64,000 nucleotides of DNA from Isoperla grammatica (Eukaryota > Arthropoda > Insecta > Plecoptera > Perlodidae), in the NCBI GenBank assembly GCA_945910005.1, contig OX246747.1, positions 40,399,353-40,463,352 of the forward strand. The letters run 5' to 3'. The first letter of the stretch is position 1, and the number at the start of each line of letters is the position of its first letter. Made by a program: the position numbers and the translations under genes. The notes beneath the pieces were generated by a model. It was given only the letters and a program-made list of their open reading frames with translations. It made no database searches and was not told where the DNA came from. This document shows, piece by piece, positions 21,851 to 34,329 of this stretch.

Positions 21851-23654
21851 CGAGGAAACAAGTGAATAACGACGGTCGAGCGAGTAGGTAGACACGGTTA
21901 CCGACCAGCTGTGTTGGGGTGGTGTTTATTATTTATTTGACTAGACGACTTTTGAGAAATTGGTTGGCTGTTATTTCACTATTTTTTCTTATTACAACTA
22001 TTATTTCAATTGGTAATCTGTCTTTGGTAAGCTTATATTGTGTTCCTAACTATATTGCAGTAAAGAATGTCTAGTTTTAATATTTGGGTTATTTTTTACT
22101 CGTTTTGTTGATAAAAAGTGTCAATTTCACACGAGAAAAAACTTTCCAACTTCTCCTAATCTGTGTAGACCGGTGGTTTTTAACAGAAAGTTTCTCTCTA
22201 GTTATACAATTGATTGTATTTGTATAGAGAACGAGACCGATTGTTCGGATTACCGCGCCAAACATGCGAACCCTTCATTAGATTACAACTCTAGGGTTGT
22301 AAAAAGAGTGTAAAACAACTAATATATATAACCTAACGCTTGTTTGTTGAGCAATATGCGGTATTTTAGCACCACGAAATACACAGATTAGTAGGAAATC
22401 ATATCACGCTACACCAGCCACGCTTACGGTTCGGCCTCACAGGCTTTAAACATAAATGCAGTTAAATGAAGTTTAATGAACAATTGTTAAACATACCACA
22501 ACACAATCTTCTAAAAGTGGATCCAGTTAATTGCACAAAACGACTAATAAAAAAGCGGATTGTCGTTGGTTTTACCTTTTTTGTGTTACCATTTTTGCTT
22601 TCGTTTGACTTACATGTGATTGTTTGGGAAACGGAAGTGGTTTGACGGAGATATTATTTAATTGAGTAGTTGTTGAAACATAAATTGATGTCGCATTTTG
22701 AACACAAGTAAAATATATAAAAACATAAACAAAGTATAAAAACTAACATACATGTATATGACATTTTGAGTGATTGTATCAGTTAAGGTCAACAAACCTA
22801 TAGACAAGATTGAACCATGAAGATTCCGCTCCCTTCCTATGTTCCGTGCCTGCAAGCCGTATAGAAGGTAACTACTATTGCAGCCCATGACGTCATCCTT
22901 ACTGTCCTGCCACACGATCACAGGGTAACAGGGCCGGGACATGAAGAAGCCACTTGGCTACCCTTGAGAGGGTGGTGCGTGCAGACAATGTATCGCGCCA
23001 TCATTTGGAGGGCGCTGCGTTTAGATCGAGTCATTACATTCTGACATTTGAGAAGCAACGCCATTGAGGTATCACCATTATGGATCTCACTATGAAAGGA
23101 GCTTTATTATTTAAAGTAGGTTATAGATACTGTGAAACTACACAAAACAGTCGAGTTGAAAACATTAATAAAATGTTATCGGATTCTTACTTATAAGTAT
23201 TTTTAAGTAAGTATTACAATAACACAAATCTATTTTCTAGAAATTTGAATTTTTTCTCCACCCTATGAGTTTCAATATTAACCGTTTGATTGATACGTGA
23301 TTATTCAACAACCGTAATATCATTATGAATTTGATTCAATTATGTATTTTTATTGAAAATGTGAGACCTATCTAAATTAGATTCAGTGAAATATAATATA
23401 TCAAATTAATTTCATGAATAATTTGTTTTATACCTGTCGGGCAAAATAAAATATCAACGTTAATGAGATTTTAATGACAACAAACATAGGAGGATTGTTG
23501 TTGACATTACTATTGGGTTTCCCTCCTAAACATCATAGAATAGGCATAATAATGATAATAATAGTTGTTGTTATTGTTGCCCACAACAACGCGCGGTCAT
23601 AAGTAGCTGTGTCAATTATAAGAACAAACAATCAGCTAAATGGTTCTACCCGCT
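21851..23654. other. AT-rich, no gene seen
   Basis: Long AT-rich stretch. GGAGGGCGCTG near 23008 is weakly CTCF-like. No exon with splice sites was recognised. Confidence 0.5.
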
Positions 23655-23720
23655 CAATTACAAGAACTGATTTTCAGTGGGGAACATTACACCATTTATT
23701 ATGTACTTCGTATTTGATAC
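23655..23720. repeat. SINE-2 fragment
   Basis: ACAAGAACTGATTTTCAGTG and then CATTTATTATGT match the 3' region of SINE-2 at 37525-37775 and 63150-63360. Shorter relics lie at 36150 and 41075. Confidence 0.6.
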
Positions 23721-24703
23721 GAAAATGAAACACATTTCCAGACACAAAAAATACCCAACGATAAATTTAATAACTCCACTTCGGTTTAAAACGAGATAAG
23801 TTGTATTCACTCACTTCAGTATATCGAATACTCGTTTCGTTTCGAGTTGCGAGATGAATTATAATCGAGTCACGATTGTAAACTAGCGCTGCGATGAGAA
23901 CTCTTCGAGTGGGCGCGAGAGGAACTAACGAACCGTCGAGTAATTAGTGGGATTCATTCCGGCAGACGATCAGGAGAACAGGAGAGAACAGGAATACATT
24001 CTTCACTAACGAACGAGTGATATTAATAATACGCGTCTCTTGTTCTATCTCAACGGGCCGAACATTTAAACTGCCTATTATTGAATAATCTGCCTCGAAT
24101 CGTTACGAGGGTGAAATAATTACACGAGAGAAGACCCCCCACCCCCTTCATCCCTTGAGAGACGTTACACGAAACACGACCAGAGGAAATTATCGTGAAG
24201 TTGGTACGAACGAATAAAAACATTTAAAGAAGGCTGTAAAAAAGGCGGTGGAGGGGGTGAATGTAAATTAAAACGGAAAGTTGTTTCCGAAAGAAATTTG
24301 TGTCGTTTTACGGACAGGGACAATGAGGCGAAAAGTTGGAGATTAAACAAACGTTAGAGAGACGGAAAATATAATTTTGTGCGTTTCTTTTCGACAATTT
24401 TGAAAAAATTACGTATAGGATACGTCAGTGTTCTCTTTTTTTTTAAATTACTCTTTATATAAGCAAATGTAGACTCATACAAACCTAGAAACACATTTTA
24501 ATGTTACAATAACTGATAACCTGTACACTGTTTCTAGCGCCATTCAAATATATAAACAAATATTTCGAAAACTTATTAGTTCCCAACGAATTTGAATTGT
24601 AATATTTTTATTTTCTGTTCTCTCTGGTTAATTTTTATTCTAGCTCAAATCTAAATTGTACAACTCTAGAAACTGCCCGGTAAGCCTCCGTTCAATGCCA
24701 GAA
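23721..24703. other. No gene seen
   Basis: AT-rich with a C-rich patch near 24137-24146. No features are supported. Confidence 0.5.
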
Positions 24704-25047
24704 TATATAAAGGGGTCCTGGGATTTTCACACATGTCATCATTTGCAGGATTAACATATTCCACGCGACCGTCCTAACAAAACCTCTGTTTTTCTCTCCA
24801 TAAATCACAGGTCTAGACCTGCCTGACAATGGTCGGACAAACATTCCCACATAAACCCCTCTCACCATACCAACCTAGGAACTTTGTAAAACCCACATTG
24901 AATCTCTTTTTAAAAATTGTTTTCACCTTACTACCCTGCTGCGTAGGCTTAGTGCTCAACGTTACATTATACATAAAGCCTCAGAGCTTTAGCGAAACAT
25001 TTTTAGTCGCTTACAAGAGATTTGGAACCACATTAACCAGACATTAA
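24704..25047 (+). promoter_or_regulatory. TATA box upstream of a 72-codon open frame
   Basis: TATATAAAGG (24704-24713) is a strong TATA-type element. About 115 bases downstream a frame opens at 24829 and runs 72 codons to 25047, with a hydrophobic central stretch (about residues 25-50: LNLFLKIVFTLLPCCVGLVL). The ATG context (GACAATGG) is acceptable. I do not recognise the protein and cannot exclude chance. It could also be part of a transposon. Confidence 0.2.
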
Positions 25048-25389
25048 AACAGGTTGCTTTCCATAAAGTTTGTTTAGTTGGGGGTAAAAATGATAAAAAA
25101 TCTAAAAAAAACTAGGGGCACCTTCCCTGGTTAAGCCTTTCCTAGTTGCGTGTTACGCCGCGATGCGCGCTCCAGTCACTGATCAAAGTCAAGCGGTACA
25201 GTCACGCGCACAAGTATTGCATCGCTCACACGTCAACCTGCTGAAACATGGATTATTTACCGGTTAACATATTTGTCTTGTATTGATAGTTCAAAGTTTG
25301 AAAGACGAAAACATCATAGAAGACAAATATATACTTATCATTAAATATGAGGGCTATAACTGCCCCCGATAAAGGCAACGGAAATTATT
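25048..25389. other. No gene seen
   Basis: Mixed sequence with no open frame or RNA motif recognised. Confidence 0.5.
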
Positions 25390-25585
25390 TGTTGTGGCAT
25401 TGTTAATCACAAAAAGAGTGGGCAAGACAAGAGAGCTTCTTTAAGTAGACCCAGCATTACTATGTCCAAATCAACTACTCATTCGTAGAATAGTTTGTTA
25501 TCTCCATGGCAACGACCAATCAAAACCTTTGATATCCTCCAAACAGCTTATTTGCTACAAATAACCTTCCTATATTGTGTTGATC
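25390..25585. mobile_element. Composite: MITE-D interior followed by MITE-G copy
   Basis: 25320-25440 matches the inside of the MITE-D copy at 19400-19490. 25446-25585 matches, in reverse, the element at 27572-27725 (CCATGGCAACGACCAATCAA is the clearest shared block). Confidence 0.6.
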
Positions 25586-27050
25586 GTAATACCGTCAATT
25601 ATTATTGTATTTGCTTCAGTGCTGCGATCTACATTGATCCGCATAGAAGGCTGTGATTATCCCACCTACAGTACACCATATCCCCACCAGGATCGCTGTG
25701 CGTGACCTAAAGATAATTAAGGTTCATGTGTACCGACGTTATTTACTGTTGCTGTCGAGCCTTTAGTCCGGCCGCGTTAGTTAGAGACCAGATCAAAGGC
25801 TCAAACCTATCAAAATCAAAGGTTTTAATCGAAATGGTGAAATACTCGGAATTTAAAAGCCGATAGCATCGGAGGTGGTTATCGGGAATTCTGTAATGTT
25901 TGCGGATGACCGGATGAAAAGTGAAAAGAGGCGGAGTTGACCCTTTGACCGTCACAAACACAGCGTGTGAAGTAACCACGGCCGCTGCGCATGTTGTAGC
26001 AACACAAATAGAAGGTCCTGGTTTCAGTTCCCGAGTAGAACATAATTACAATTCACTAAATAGACGGCTCACTGACAGCGCTTTAAAAATGAGCCAGAAA
26101 CTCTTGACACATTCATCGCCTGAAAGGGACATATTCAAACAAAAAACAAAAAACGTGACAGTTTGAAAGCGTTACTGGACAGTTTAAATGGCGTATACAA
26201 AAAATACAGAACATACAAACCAATATTGCACAGATATTAAAATAATATTCTAAAATGTATTGGAAAAGTAGGTTTAAAAAAGTCATTATTAAAGGATGCC
26301 AAAAATCAACACGTCTTTACAAAGGTAACAGATAATTGTAAAATGCGACACATCTGCACATGATTGTTTTTTTTTTTGTATAATTTAATTGATTAGTAGA
26401 TCAGTTTCATGATGTCGTGAGCTGCTTAGCACGACAATAGGAGGGAAATTAAATTGACAACTAACCTCTTCGCTTCGTCATTAGCTGCTAACACAAAGAA
26501 TATAGACAAGTTACCCTGGTTAACGAGGTTCAATTTATAAACCCCTGTACATTACTACCCTTATATTCAAACTGAAGCGCCCTCCACATTCACAGACGCG
26601 AGAAATTACAGAGTTTTAATAATTCCCGGCATGCATCTCTGTTCTGTTCTGTTCTGTTGTGTTTATTCCCGGCGAGGTCGCGATGTTACGGACAGACGGT
26701 TTTGTTCGTTCCGCATGTTTTGCAATCTGAAATATCCTCCGGGTAAATCTGAGCAGAACTGAGCAGAGATCTCTCTACATTAATATTATCCGCGGCTTTG
26801 GAAAATTGAAAAACAAACGATTCAACGCTAAAGGCGGGTTCACACGTGACGCTTGAGGCGGGTTCACATGCAAACATAACACGCCCGCGAGCCAACACGG
26901 CGTTGCAAAGAAAATAGATCGAGATTAATATAAACATGTATTCAAAATACATGGAGCAGCCGTGCGGGTAAAATAATATATATACTTACGGAGATGTTTA
27001 TTGCTTCAATGAATGTTTGGCGAACACAATACTAATAGTAGACCACGCAT
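25586..27050. other. No gene seen
   Basis: AT-rich with (TTCTG)n-like CTGTTCTGTTCTGTTCTG near 26638. Two GGCGGGTTCACA words 29 bp apart near 26833 and 26862 may be transposon-end relics. Confidence 0.45.
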
Positions 27051-27364
27051 CCAATAGGGCACTAGCAACACCAAAAGACAACAATGGAACAAATGAATTG
27101 AACTGATGGACAAACCATCAGCTGTCAAAATGATAAAATTGCAACCATAGAAATAAAAACAAGTGTAGCAATAGCAAATGCTCGCCATTTAAAACTTTTA
27201 ATGATAGACAACGACTAAGTGAAAGTGTTGTATGTGTATTTGTTCTGTTTTTTGTTTTGTTTTCCAAAATCAGACGATATTATTTTTTGACAGCTTGTTG
27301 TTTGTCCATCGATTCAATTCATTTGTTTCATTGTTGTCTTTTGGTGTTGCTAGTGCCCTATTGG
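27051..27364. mobile_element. MITE-B copy 1, ~90-bp inverted repeats
   Basis: The left end CCAATAGGGCACTAGCAACA continues into CCAAAAGACAACAATG, and the right end is its near-exact reverse complement (TGTTGCTAGTGCCCTATTGG). Similarity of the arms extends about 80-90 bases to GCTGTCAAAA. It is 314 bp with an AT-rich centre and no coding. Confidence 0.85.
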
Positions 27365-27571
27365 CAAACGAGATGAACTAGAGAGAAAAGGTGATGTCTA
27401 GCTGTAAACTGTTGAATATTTCAATTTCTAACACTACAATGTCGCAGACAATAATACAATACTATCGCTTGACAGTTCTACTGGCGTCTTTTGCACTGGT
27501 CACTTTCGCAGAATCCCATAAATAATGATTACAGATATAGTAACATCTTTATTTATACTATTCAATGACAA
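27365..27571. other. Spacer, nothing seen
   Basis: Short AT-rich spacer between two MITEs. Confidence 0.5.
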
Positions 27572-27725
27572 TTAGGGCCGGTCTTACAATGTCCTAATAG
27601 GAAAGTTATTTGTAGCAATTAAGCTATTGTGAGGATTTCAAGAGTTTTGATTGGTCGTTGCCATGGAGAAAACAAGCTATTCGACGAATAAGTAGTTATT
27701 GGGACATTGTAAGACTGGGCCTTAG
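27572..27725. mobile_element. MITE-G copy flanked by TTAG
   Basis: The left end GGCCGGTCTTACAATGTCC and right end GGGACATTGTAAGACTGGGC are inverted repeats with one small mismatch region. TTAG stands on both sides (27572-27575 and 27722-27725) and may be the target duplication. The interior contains TTGATTGGTCGTTGCCATGG. Confidence 0.7.
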
Positions 27726-28002
27726 ACTATTATGTCACTACATTTTCATATTGCTGCAATTATTTCTATTCTAAATTGGTCTTTAACAATAACATGACCG
27801 ATGGGCATAAGGTAACTGTTAAAATATCAATATTATTACTTATTTGTATGAACACAAGATACACTATTTAAGGACAGCTCGATAAATAAAGGGCCTGTTC
27901 CGTACAGGAGCGCTGCACTTGCCCCAAAACAACCCTACCAATGCGTTGGTCATAGACTAGAAGTTCTTGACCAATCAGCGACCGTTATCTGAGATTGTGC
28001 CG
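27726..28002. other. No gene seen
   Basis: AT-rich spacer leading into the tandem array. Confidence 0.5.
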
Positions 28003-28421
28003 TCATCTATGACGCAGGCATCTATAGGGGCAAGTATAACGCAAGGGTTAGGTCTGAAGTAAGTAAACACGTCTGTCCAAGGTCAAGCGGCCACCCTTGC
28101 GTGTTGGAGGGGGTGTTGTGTGATGGTTGTTTGAGATGGGCCCTCATCTATGACGCAGGCATCTATAGGGGCAAGTATAATGCAAAGGTTTGGTCTGAAG
28201 TAAGTAAACACGTCTGTCCAAGGTCAAGCGGCCACCCTTGCGTGTTGGAGGGGGTGTTGTGTGATGGTTGTTTGAGATGGGCCCTCATCTATGACGCAGG
28301 CATCTATAGGGGCAAGTATAATGCAAGGGTTAGGTCCGAAGTAAGTAAACACGTCTGTCCAAGGTCAAGCGGCCACCCTCGCGTGTTAGAGAGGGTGTTG
28401 TGTGGCTGCTTAATGCCGCGA
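28003..28421 (+). repeat. 141-bp tandem repeat, 3 units
   Basis: Unit starts at 28003, 28144 and 28285 (TCATCTATGACGCAGGCATC). Units are almost identical. Because 141 is divisible by 3, one frame (28101-28439) stays open and repeats a 47-residue unit (LIYDAGIYRGKYNA is part of it). Nothing else supports translation. Confidence 0.93.
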
Positions 28422-28652
28422 TGGCGTGTCAGGCAGTAGAGGCAACGCGATCTGGGGGGAGATTGCCTTACAACGAGGTGTCGAGTACCTCACTTCACCG
28501 CATCAAGCGCGTCGGTACTTTAAACACATGAGTGCAGGTGTCTTCTTTATCGATACCTCTTAGGCTCGTCTTTCTATTGGCCGTACTCGCGTGACGTCAC
28601 AGCGGTTTCATAGCCGAAAGTTTTATCTTGCGAATTTAAGGGTTACGCTAAG
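28422..28652. other. No gene seen
   Basis: Mixed sequence with a CRE palindrome TGACGTCA near 28592. Confidence 0.5.
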
Positions 28653-28830
28653 GGTCACATGCATAGTTGATCCTCAAGTGCTCCTCAACTCAGCCTTTCC
28701 TCAGACTCGCCCAACCACCAATCACAGAGCAGTCCACACACATGTCAACGGTGCTCTGTGATTGGTGGTTGGGCGAGTCTGAGGAAAGGCTGAGTTGAGG
28801 AACACGTGAGGAACGACTATGCATTTGACC
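28653..28830. mobile_element. MITE-F hairpin with ATGCATAGT ends
   Basis: Arms 28659-28731 and 28752-28824 are reverse complements with few mismatches. The inner ~48 bases (ending ACCACCAATCACAGAGCA) are identical. The loop is 20 bases. The ends GGTCANATGCATAGT resemble 44666-44793. Confidence 0.8.
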
Positions 28831-30972
28831 ATTTGCATTGTTTAATGCATTTTAAATATTATAATGATCCTGTTTTTTGTTAATACATATTTATAGCAAC
28901 AAATTTATGAGTAAACAAATCATATTACCATTTTCCGACGATAAAATATTTATATGTTCAATATTATCATATTGAGTATGATTACATTTATAATTTTGAA
29001 ATCCATATGCATAGCCCTACTCGTATTTACACTGGTTGTTTTATTACAGATAATTATATTTTCAATATTCTCTAATGGCAACAAGGATTGCTTTCATCAC
29101 ACGAACTTCCAATAATGATATTTTATTTGTTTATTTTGTATTTTGTTCCACAATAAAAATCATTTTGTTTCAATTTCCCAGTGTACTATTTATTTAGTTT
29201 CATACAGATATGAAATTACAATAACATTAATACTGAAATTGAATTTTATATCAAAATTCGACCGTGTGATATACATAGCATAATTAAGAACATTTCAAAC
29301 AGGGAAGAACAAAGACACATTCGTAAAAGGACTTAATTCTATGGGAGATGCATCATCTAGTTTACTTTGTAACTATTTTAAATCATTTTAATGCAATTTA
29401 AATAGACATAAATCGACAAATATGGCTACCTAATGGTAGGTGGATGGAAGGTGCACATACTTCCTAACCAGACTGTACAAGCGTGACGTGAGCCATCTCG
29501 CGCGATCGCAGCGCATTCAAAGGCGTCTTATCCAACCAAGCCGATGCAAAGCAGTCAGAAACCCCGCGGTGGAAACAGCAAAGAATGACTATTATTAAGG
29601 TGTTTGGAATGGCGGAATACGACACCGCCTTGCTCACAGCCTACTAAAGGTTAACGCGGGCGTGTTAAAAGTTATTTAACTGTCGACAAAGGGAGCTTAC
29701 AAAGTGACAAGGAGAAAAGGGTTGGAAGATGGAAAACGTGAAGAAAATTCACGACACGTAGTTTAGTGTTTCTTTCAAAGATAAATATACCTTGGTTAAT
29801 ATTTGCATTTCCTTGTTACTCGAAATAAACCTTGGTACTGATTTTTCCACGTGGTTTGTTGTGATTTCTTTCATGAATGGGCTACCGCATGACAATAGCA
29901 CAGTATGCCCCTCACTTGACGCATGTAATTATCACGTCGTCATCAAAGTGTGTGGTAGACTGCGTTATTGTACTAGGTTTTTCCTTTTTTTTTTGGATTC
30001 TTTAGCCGATTGTTAATTTTAAGTATAAAGCTGTTATTAATATTTTGTGTATAGAGTGCTAAAGTATGTTCATAAAAAAAATTAATCAGGGAGATAAGAT
30101 TCGGAGCAGTTAATTGAAGTTCAGCTAGTTATCGTATGTAAATTGGGTCTATGTACGCTCACAGCCTACTCATCTTAGCATACGGTATTTCATTGTTTGG
30201 GTTATGATCTGAGACGAGTTTGTTTCTTTATGTTTATGGCGGTCGCACATATAAATGGTTACCATTGACCTTGAATCCATCACGTGACAGGTCGTTCAAT
30301 TCACGTGGCCGCCATTTTGTGAGAAAAAGAAATCTCCAGACAAGGATACGTCTGTATTGTCGCTTGTTAAGATTGACTGTGTCCAATTCCCCGGTTCTCA
30401 TAGAAGCTTTTGTTCTTTACCATCTTATTCAAAACTCGCAATCTCATCTTTTCTCGATTTCCGTCGAACAAAAAACTCTCGGCCGCCTTTACGGCGGTCA
30501 AGTAATCAACGTCTTTATCGGCCGTCCGACGTGGAATGACAACCGAGCTTCCGACTATCGCCGACCGCAGCGCTTTATCGGCAGATGATTCGGCCGGTGT
30601 TGAAAACAACACAATTTGTCAATCAGTGCCCCTCCCCCCCCCCCCCCTCGGGATACATTTCCGTCGCATGGACAGCGCGTGCGCGGACTTAAGATGTCGG
30701 CGGTAACTTTTCGAACCTCGACGGTTATTATTCCCTCAAGTCAAGGTCGACGGGGGATTCACGCGCGTTACCAACCGCAGAACAAAAAATTCCCTAGCAG
30801 AAAAGTATTCTATACATTGTAGAGCACTTTATCGCACCGTGCACGCTCTGGCGGCGATTTATGGAGACTCGATAAGGAGGATAAAATTGAACACGACGTT
30901 TGTGACTGATTCGTTTAAAACTGACGTATCTTCTGGCGACCATCGCAGACATCCGCTCTTGACAAGACGCTA
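28831..30972. other. AT-rich, no gene seen
   Basis: AT-rich 28850-29430, then mixed. GTGGCCGCCATTTTGTGAG near 30305 is a YY1-like MITE-end motif. A C run lies at about 30634-30648. Open frames at 30220-30588 overlap on both strands and look like chance. Confidence 0.5.
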
Positions 30973-31290
30973 TAGGGGGTGTTCACACACATATATATAT
31001 AAGACGTGGCGGCCATTTTGTGCGCCAGAAAGACATGTTTCCGATACTCATTTCGACCGAAATCTGATGGGCGGAGTTCAACCGTTGCCCAACATTAGTT
31101 TGCTGTTACTAAAAAAGCCACATAGAGAAATTTTCTACTCTTTTTTGTGGTTTACTATGCCGTACATAATCATTTTCGTGAACTTTATTGGGGTTTATAC
31201 GTTTAAAAACTCTCATCTTTTGTTGTGACATATTGACAGCTAAAAGCAATGGCATCTAAGATGGCCGAAGTGACGTCACCCTTCACGAGG
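30973..31290. mobile_element. MITE-D relative
   Basis: The left end GGTGTTCACACAC is followed by GTGGCGGCCATTTTG. The right end is ATGGCCGAAGTGACGTCACC. The inside matches MITE-D at 60640-60830 (ACATAATCATTTTCG, ATTGACAGCTAAA). Confidence 0.55.
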
Positions 31291-32179
31291 GGCAGATCAG
31301 ATACTTCGCTGGAGCCGTTAAGATATATTACGGGAGGGTTTTGAAGGAAAGAGATGAGACCAGTATGCAGGAACTACAATAGCTTAGCTTAGCTTGGCTT
31401 CTACAACTAACAAGATCAACTTGTCAAACGGTTGATCTTCTTAACCCTTGACAGGCTCATCAGCATTTCAAATACTCCGCGTATAGCTTGGCAGACAAGA
31501 CGTGTATTGCTCCTAGACGTTCAAAGTACTCCTTACAACAGATACACCCCCCCCCCCCCGGTGTAAGTACCTCGTTCGTTGGAGTTCGCTCACCTTTCCT
31601 CAAGCTTGAGAACAAGTTGAGACGTGAAAGGTCAAACAAAGGTCGGACAATCTTGGATACATCAACGTTTTCATGCTTGAGCTAGTTTTGCAATACTCGT
31701 TAATATAATGTCTTGTACTTTCACGATGTGCTACACCTCACAATCGTTTCGCTTATACTAATGTATGTTCGCTTTCTTATTGTGGTAACAATCGAACACA
31801 GTTCTCGTATTTGTTAGACTTGTTTTCAAAGATTAAAAAATGCTAAACAACACAATTTACCCGGATTTTCAAACTATTAAATCAAAATATAAAAGTATCG
31901 AAACTTTATTTTGTTCAATTAAAATCATGCAACATTTGAGATATGTCTAACTATTATCGATAAGAAGCTGATATTCACTTTTTGTGGTGAATCGCAAAAC
32001 AATATTTATATTGAATATATTTGAACCTTATTTGAACTTAAAGCGCAAACTCTTATATATAAGCTTCAACGTGAATAATATATGAGAAAAGATATCAGAG
32101 AGGTTACGCAAGATTTAACCCTTGACATTACTGGTCCTAACTACCTTGCTGGAAACACATTACATTTAAACCACCGCCA
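31291..32179. other. No gene seen
   Basis: Contains a C run at 31548-31559 and AT-rich DNA. Nothing is supported. Confidence 0.5.
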
Positions 32180-32298
32180 TATATATACCTAGATCGTACA
32201 TCCAACGAACGAGAAGGTTTGCAAAGCTGTGAACCAGCGAGAGAAACTTCGCCGACACGCCTAGCAAAGGAAGTTGACGGTACTTTGGGAACGTAAGT
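32180..32298 (+). promoter_or_regulatory. TATA-like element followed by a strong splice donor
   Basis: TATATATA (32180-32187) lies about 105 bases before AAC|GTAAGTATC at 32292/32293, an almost ideal donor. The spacing would suit a TATA promoter with a short non-coding first exon on the plus strand. No partner acceptor was identified. Confidence 0.2.
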
Positions 32299-32439
32299 AT
32301 CCAACATTCAAAGCCCTGGCTCGTTTTATCTACGGCGCCCTCAATGGCTGACTTATGAACCTTCTAATGAGACTTCGAGCTGCAGAAGACGACGCCACGG
32401 CAACGCGACGCGGTATGACAGCGCGGCGAAGCGTTCGTT

Positions 32440-32735
32440 ATGTTTGACGACCTGGCAAACGAAGACCTCAGCTATCAGACCATTTTAGTGACACGGGGAG
32501 ATCGCTTAGTTGGAACATATATACATAAATAATGAACACATTGAAAAACACACATGTTAAAATGTAAACACACAGGCAGTCATACAATATGGCGGGCATC
32601 GAGGAACGAGCATAGGTCTTCGGACCTCCATTCAGTTACATATCTTAGTAACAACATTTATATCTATGGTTTGACGATCTGACAAACGAAGAACTCCATT
32701 TTAGTGAAACAGGCAGATCGTTTAGTTGGAAATGC
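32440..32735 (+). repeat. Diverged direct repeat pair
   Basis: GTTTGACGACCTGGCAAACG (32441) and GTTTGACGATCTGACAAACG (32670), with a shared CCATTTTAGTGA and a GATCG-TTAGTTGGAA tail, form a 229-bp offset duplication. Confidence 0.75.
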
Positions 32736-32979
32736 TTTGAGGTTTGTGAGTATAGTATTAAAGAATATACTTGAAGGATCAAACTAGGTAATGGAGAACA
32801 AGAATTAGACATTTGCAACAGTTATAGCAACATATGCAAGGTAGTAGTTTTGGTGTCATATTTTGGATTATTAGACGCTTAACGACGTATACTCAGTTGA
32901 TAAGTAATGATATCGGGGTAAAGGGGGGGGGAGGAGGGGGCGGATGCTATGAAAGGGATAGGTAGGGGAGGATCTCATT

Positions 32980-33060
32980 TCATCAACTCTTACGATTGGC
33001 AGAGTCGCTGGTACAAATTGTACCCCGGGATATTGCGTCTTGGTGGAGGTGCCGGGTCCA
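32980..33060 (+). repeat. SINE core and 3' part
   Basis: ACTCTTACGATTGGCAGAGT, then a TACCCCGGGATATT segment, then TTGGTGGAGGTGCCGGGTCC. The first part recurs at 420, 2425 and 39530, the last at 9757 and 21175. This links them as one SINE family. Confidence 0.6.
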
Positions 33061-33405
33061 CGTTTTTTTTTATTGTCCATGTTATTAATACGTATGGACC
33101 GGTTTGAAACATCTCGCCATTAATTCCAGTTACAGATCACACATCGTAACAACGCATTTGTTACAAGTATTTCAACCTTGGTCTACCCGAACCATTATTC
33201 CAGCTTCTCGTCCACTCGCCCTTAGATTTTGGATATTACGTAGAAACGAAGAGAAGAAATAATGGAAACCTGTTTCAAACAAGTACACGGATTAAAAAAA
33301 TAGAAAATATAATAACGCAAGAGTTCTTTGGCTCATCCCAATTAGAGACCGAACCGTAAAGAAAGAGATACCACAAAGTTCTCACCGTCAACATACCGTT
33401 ACTTC

Positions 33406-33629
33406 GTTAAGGGTGCAGTGTAGTCTACCTAGCTCAAGCCAGGGTTGTTCGTTAAGGGTGCAGTGTAGTCTAGCTTACGCAAGCCAGGGTTGTTCGTTAA
33501 GGGTGCAGTGTAGTCTAGCTTACGCAAGCCAGGGTTGTTCGTTAAGGGTGCAGTGTAGTCTACCTAACGTAAGCCAGGGTTGTTCGTTAAGGGTGCAGTG
33601 TAGTCTACCTAACGCAAGCCAGGATTGCA
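33406..33629 (+). repeat. 45-bp tandem repeat, 5 units
   Basis: GTTAAGGGTGCAGTGTAGTC starts at 33406, 33451, 33496, 33541 and 33586. The period is exactly 45, so a 15-residue repeat stays in frame. This is not evidence of a gene. Confidence 0.95.
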
Positions 33630-33719
33630 CCACGACAAGATCTTGTACGCACAGTTGCTCCGCGCCCTCTTGCCGCACCGCCTTCATTACGTGCGAGAGA
33701 ATTTATTACCGACCATCCC

Positions 33720-33772
33720 CGTCCGTCTGTCGACATTAACAGCGAACCTGGTGGCAGCGCCCGGAACTAGAG
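33720..33772 (+). mobile_element. Candidate LTR end and primer-binding site
   Basis: TGGTGGCAGCG (33752-33762) is complementary to the CGCTGCCACCA 3' end known for some tRNA-Leu. That is the primer-binding site type used by many Ty3/gypsy elements, where it stands just after the LTR end. TCGACATTAACA lies a few bases before it. No gag-pol frame follows, so at most this is a relic. Confidence 0.35.
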
Positions 33773-34329
33773 GCTCTGCGAAATAAACTCTGGCGAGGAC
33801 AATTGAAACTGGGACGTGCGAGGGACGGGTGCACGTTTAGCGGGGGGGCATTAAAACTAGGTGCTTACCTACGTGAGTTCGCATAGAGGTGGAGCCTAAA
33901 CGCGCGAACAGAAAACTTGAATTAAAGTTTAGGAAACACTCTTAATATTGGAAAATAAATATATATAGTGTGAGATAACGCTTTGGAAAAGATTCGTTTT
34001 AAATAATGATCTAAAATGACTTTTGTATTCAACCTTATATATTAAAAAAGTAGTTAGTTGATTAGAATTCAATGTTAAGGACAAATCTAAATTGCAATTT
34101 TTGTTTTGGATAAGACACATAAGACCCTTCGACATGGCAATGTTGCTTTTCAGTAGTAATAGCAAACTGGAGAATAGCTGAATACCGTCTGAAACATAAC
34201 AACAATAAACTACCAATCGAAAGTAAACAAATATGGCCACCACACGCACTGGTTCAATCGTTTAAGTTCTCAAGAAGAGTACAAGCTTATAATAACGCCG
34301 AGAACGCCACGCAATAACGCGCCGTATCG
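33773..34329. other. No gene seen
   Basis: AT-rich, with ACCAATCGAAAGTAAACAAA (34211), an interior word of MITE-D (19597). Confidence 0.45.
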
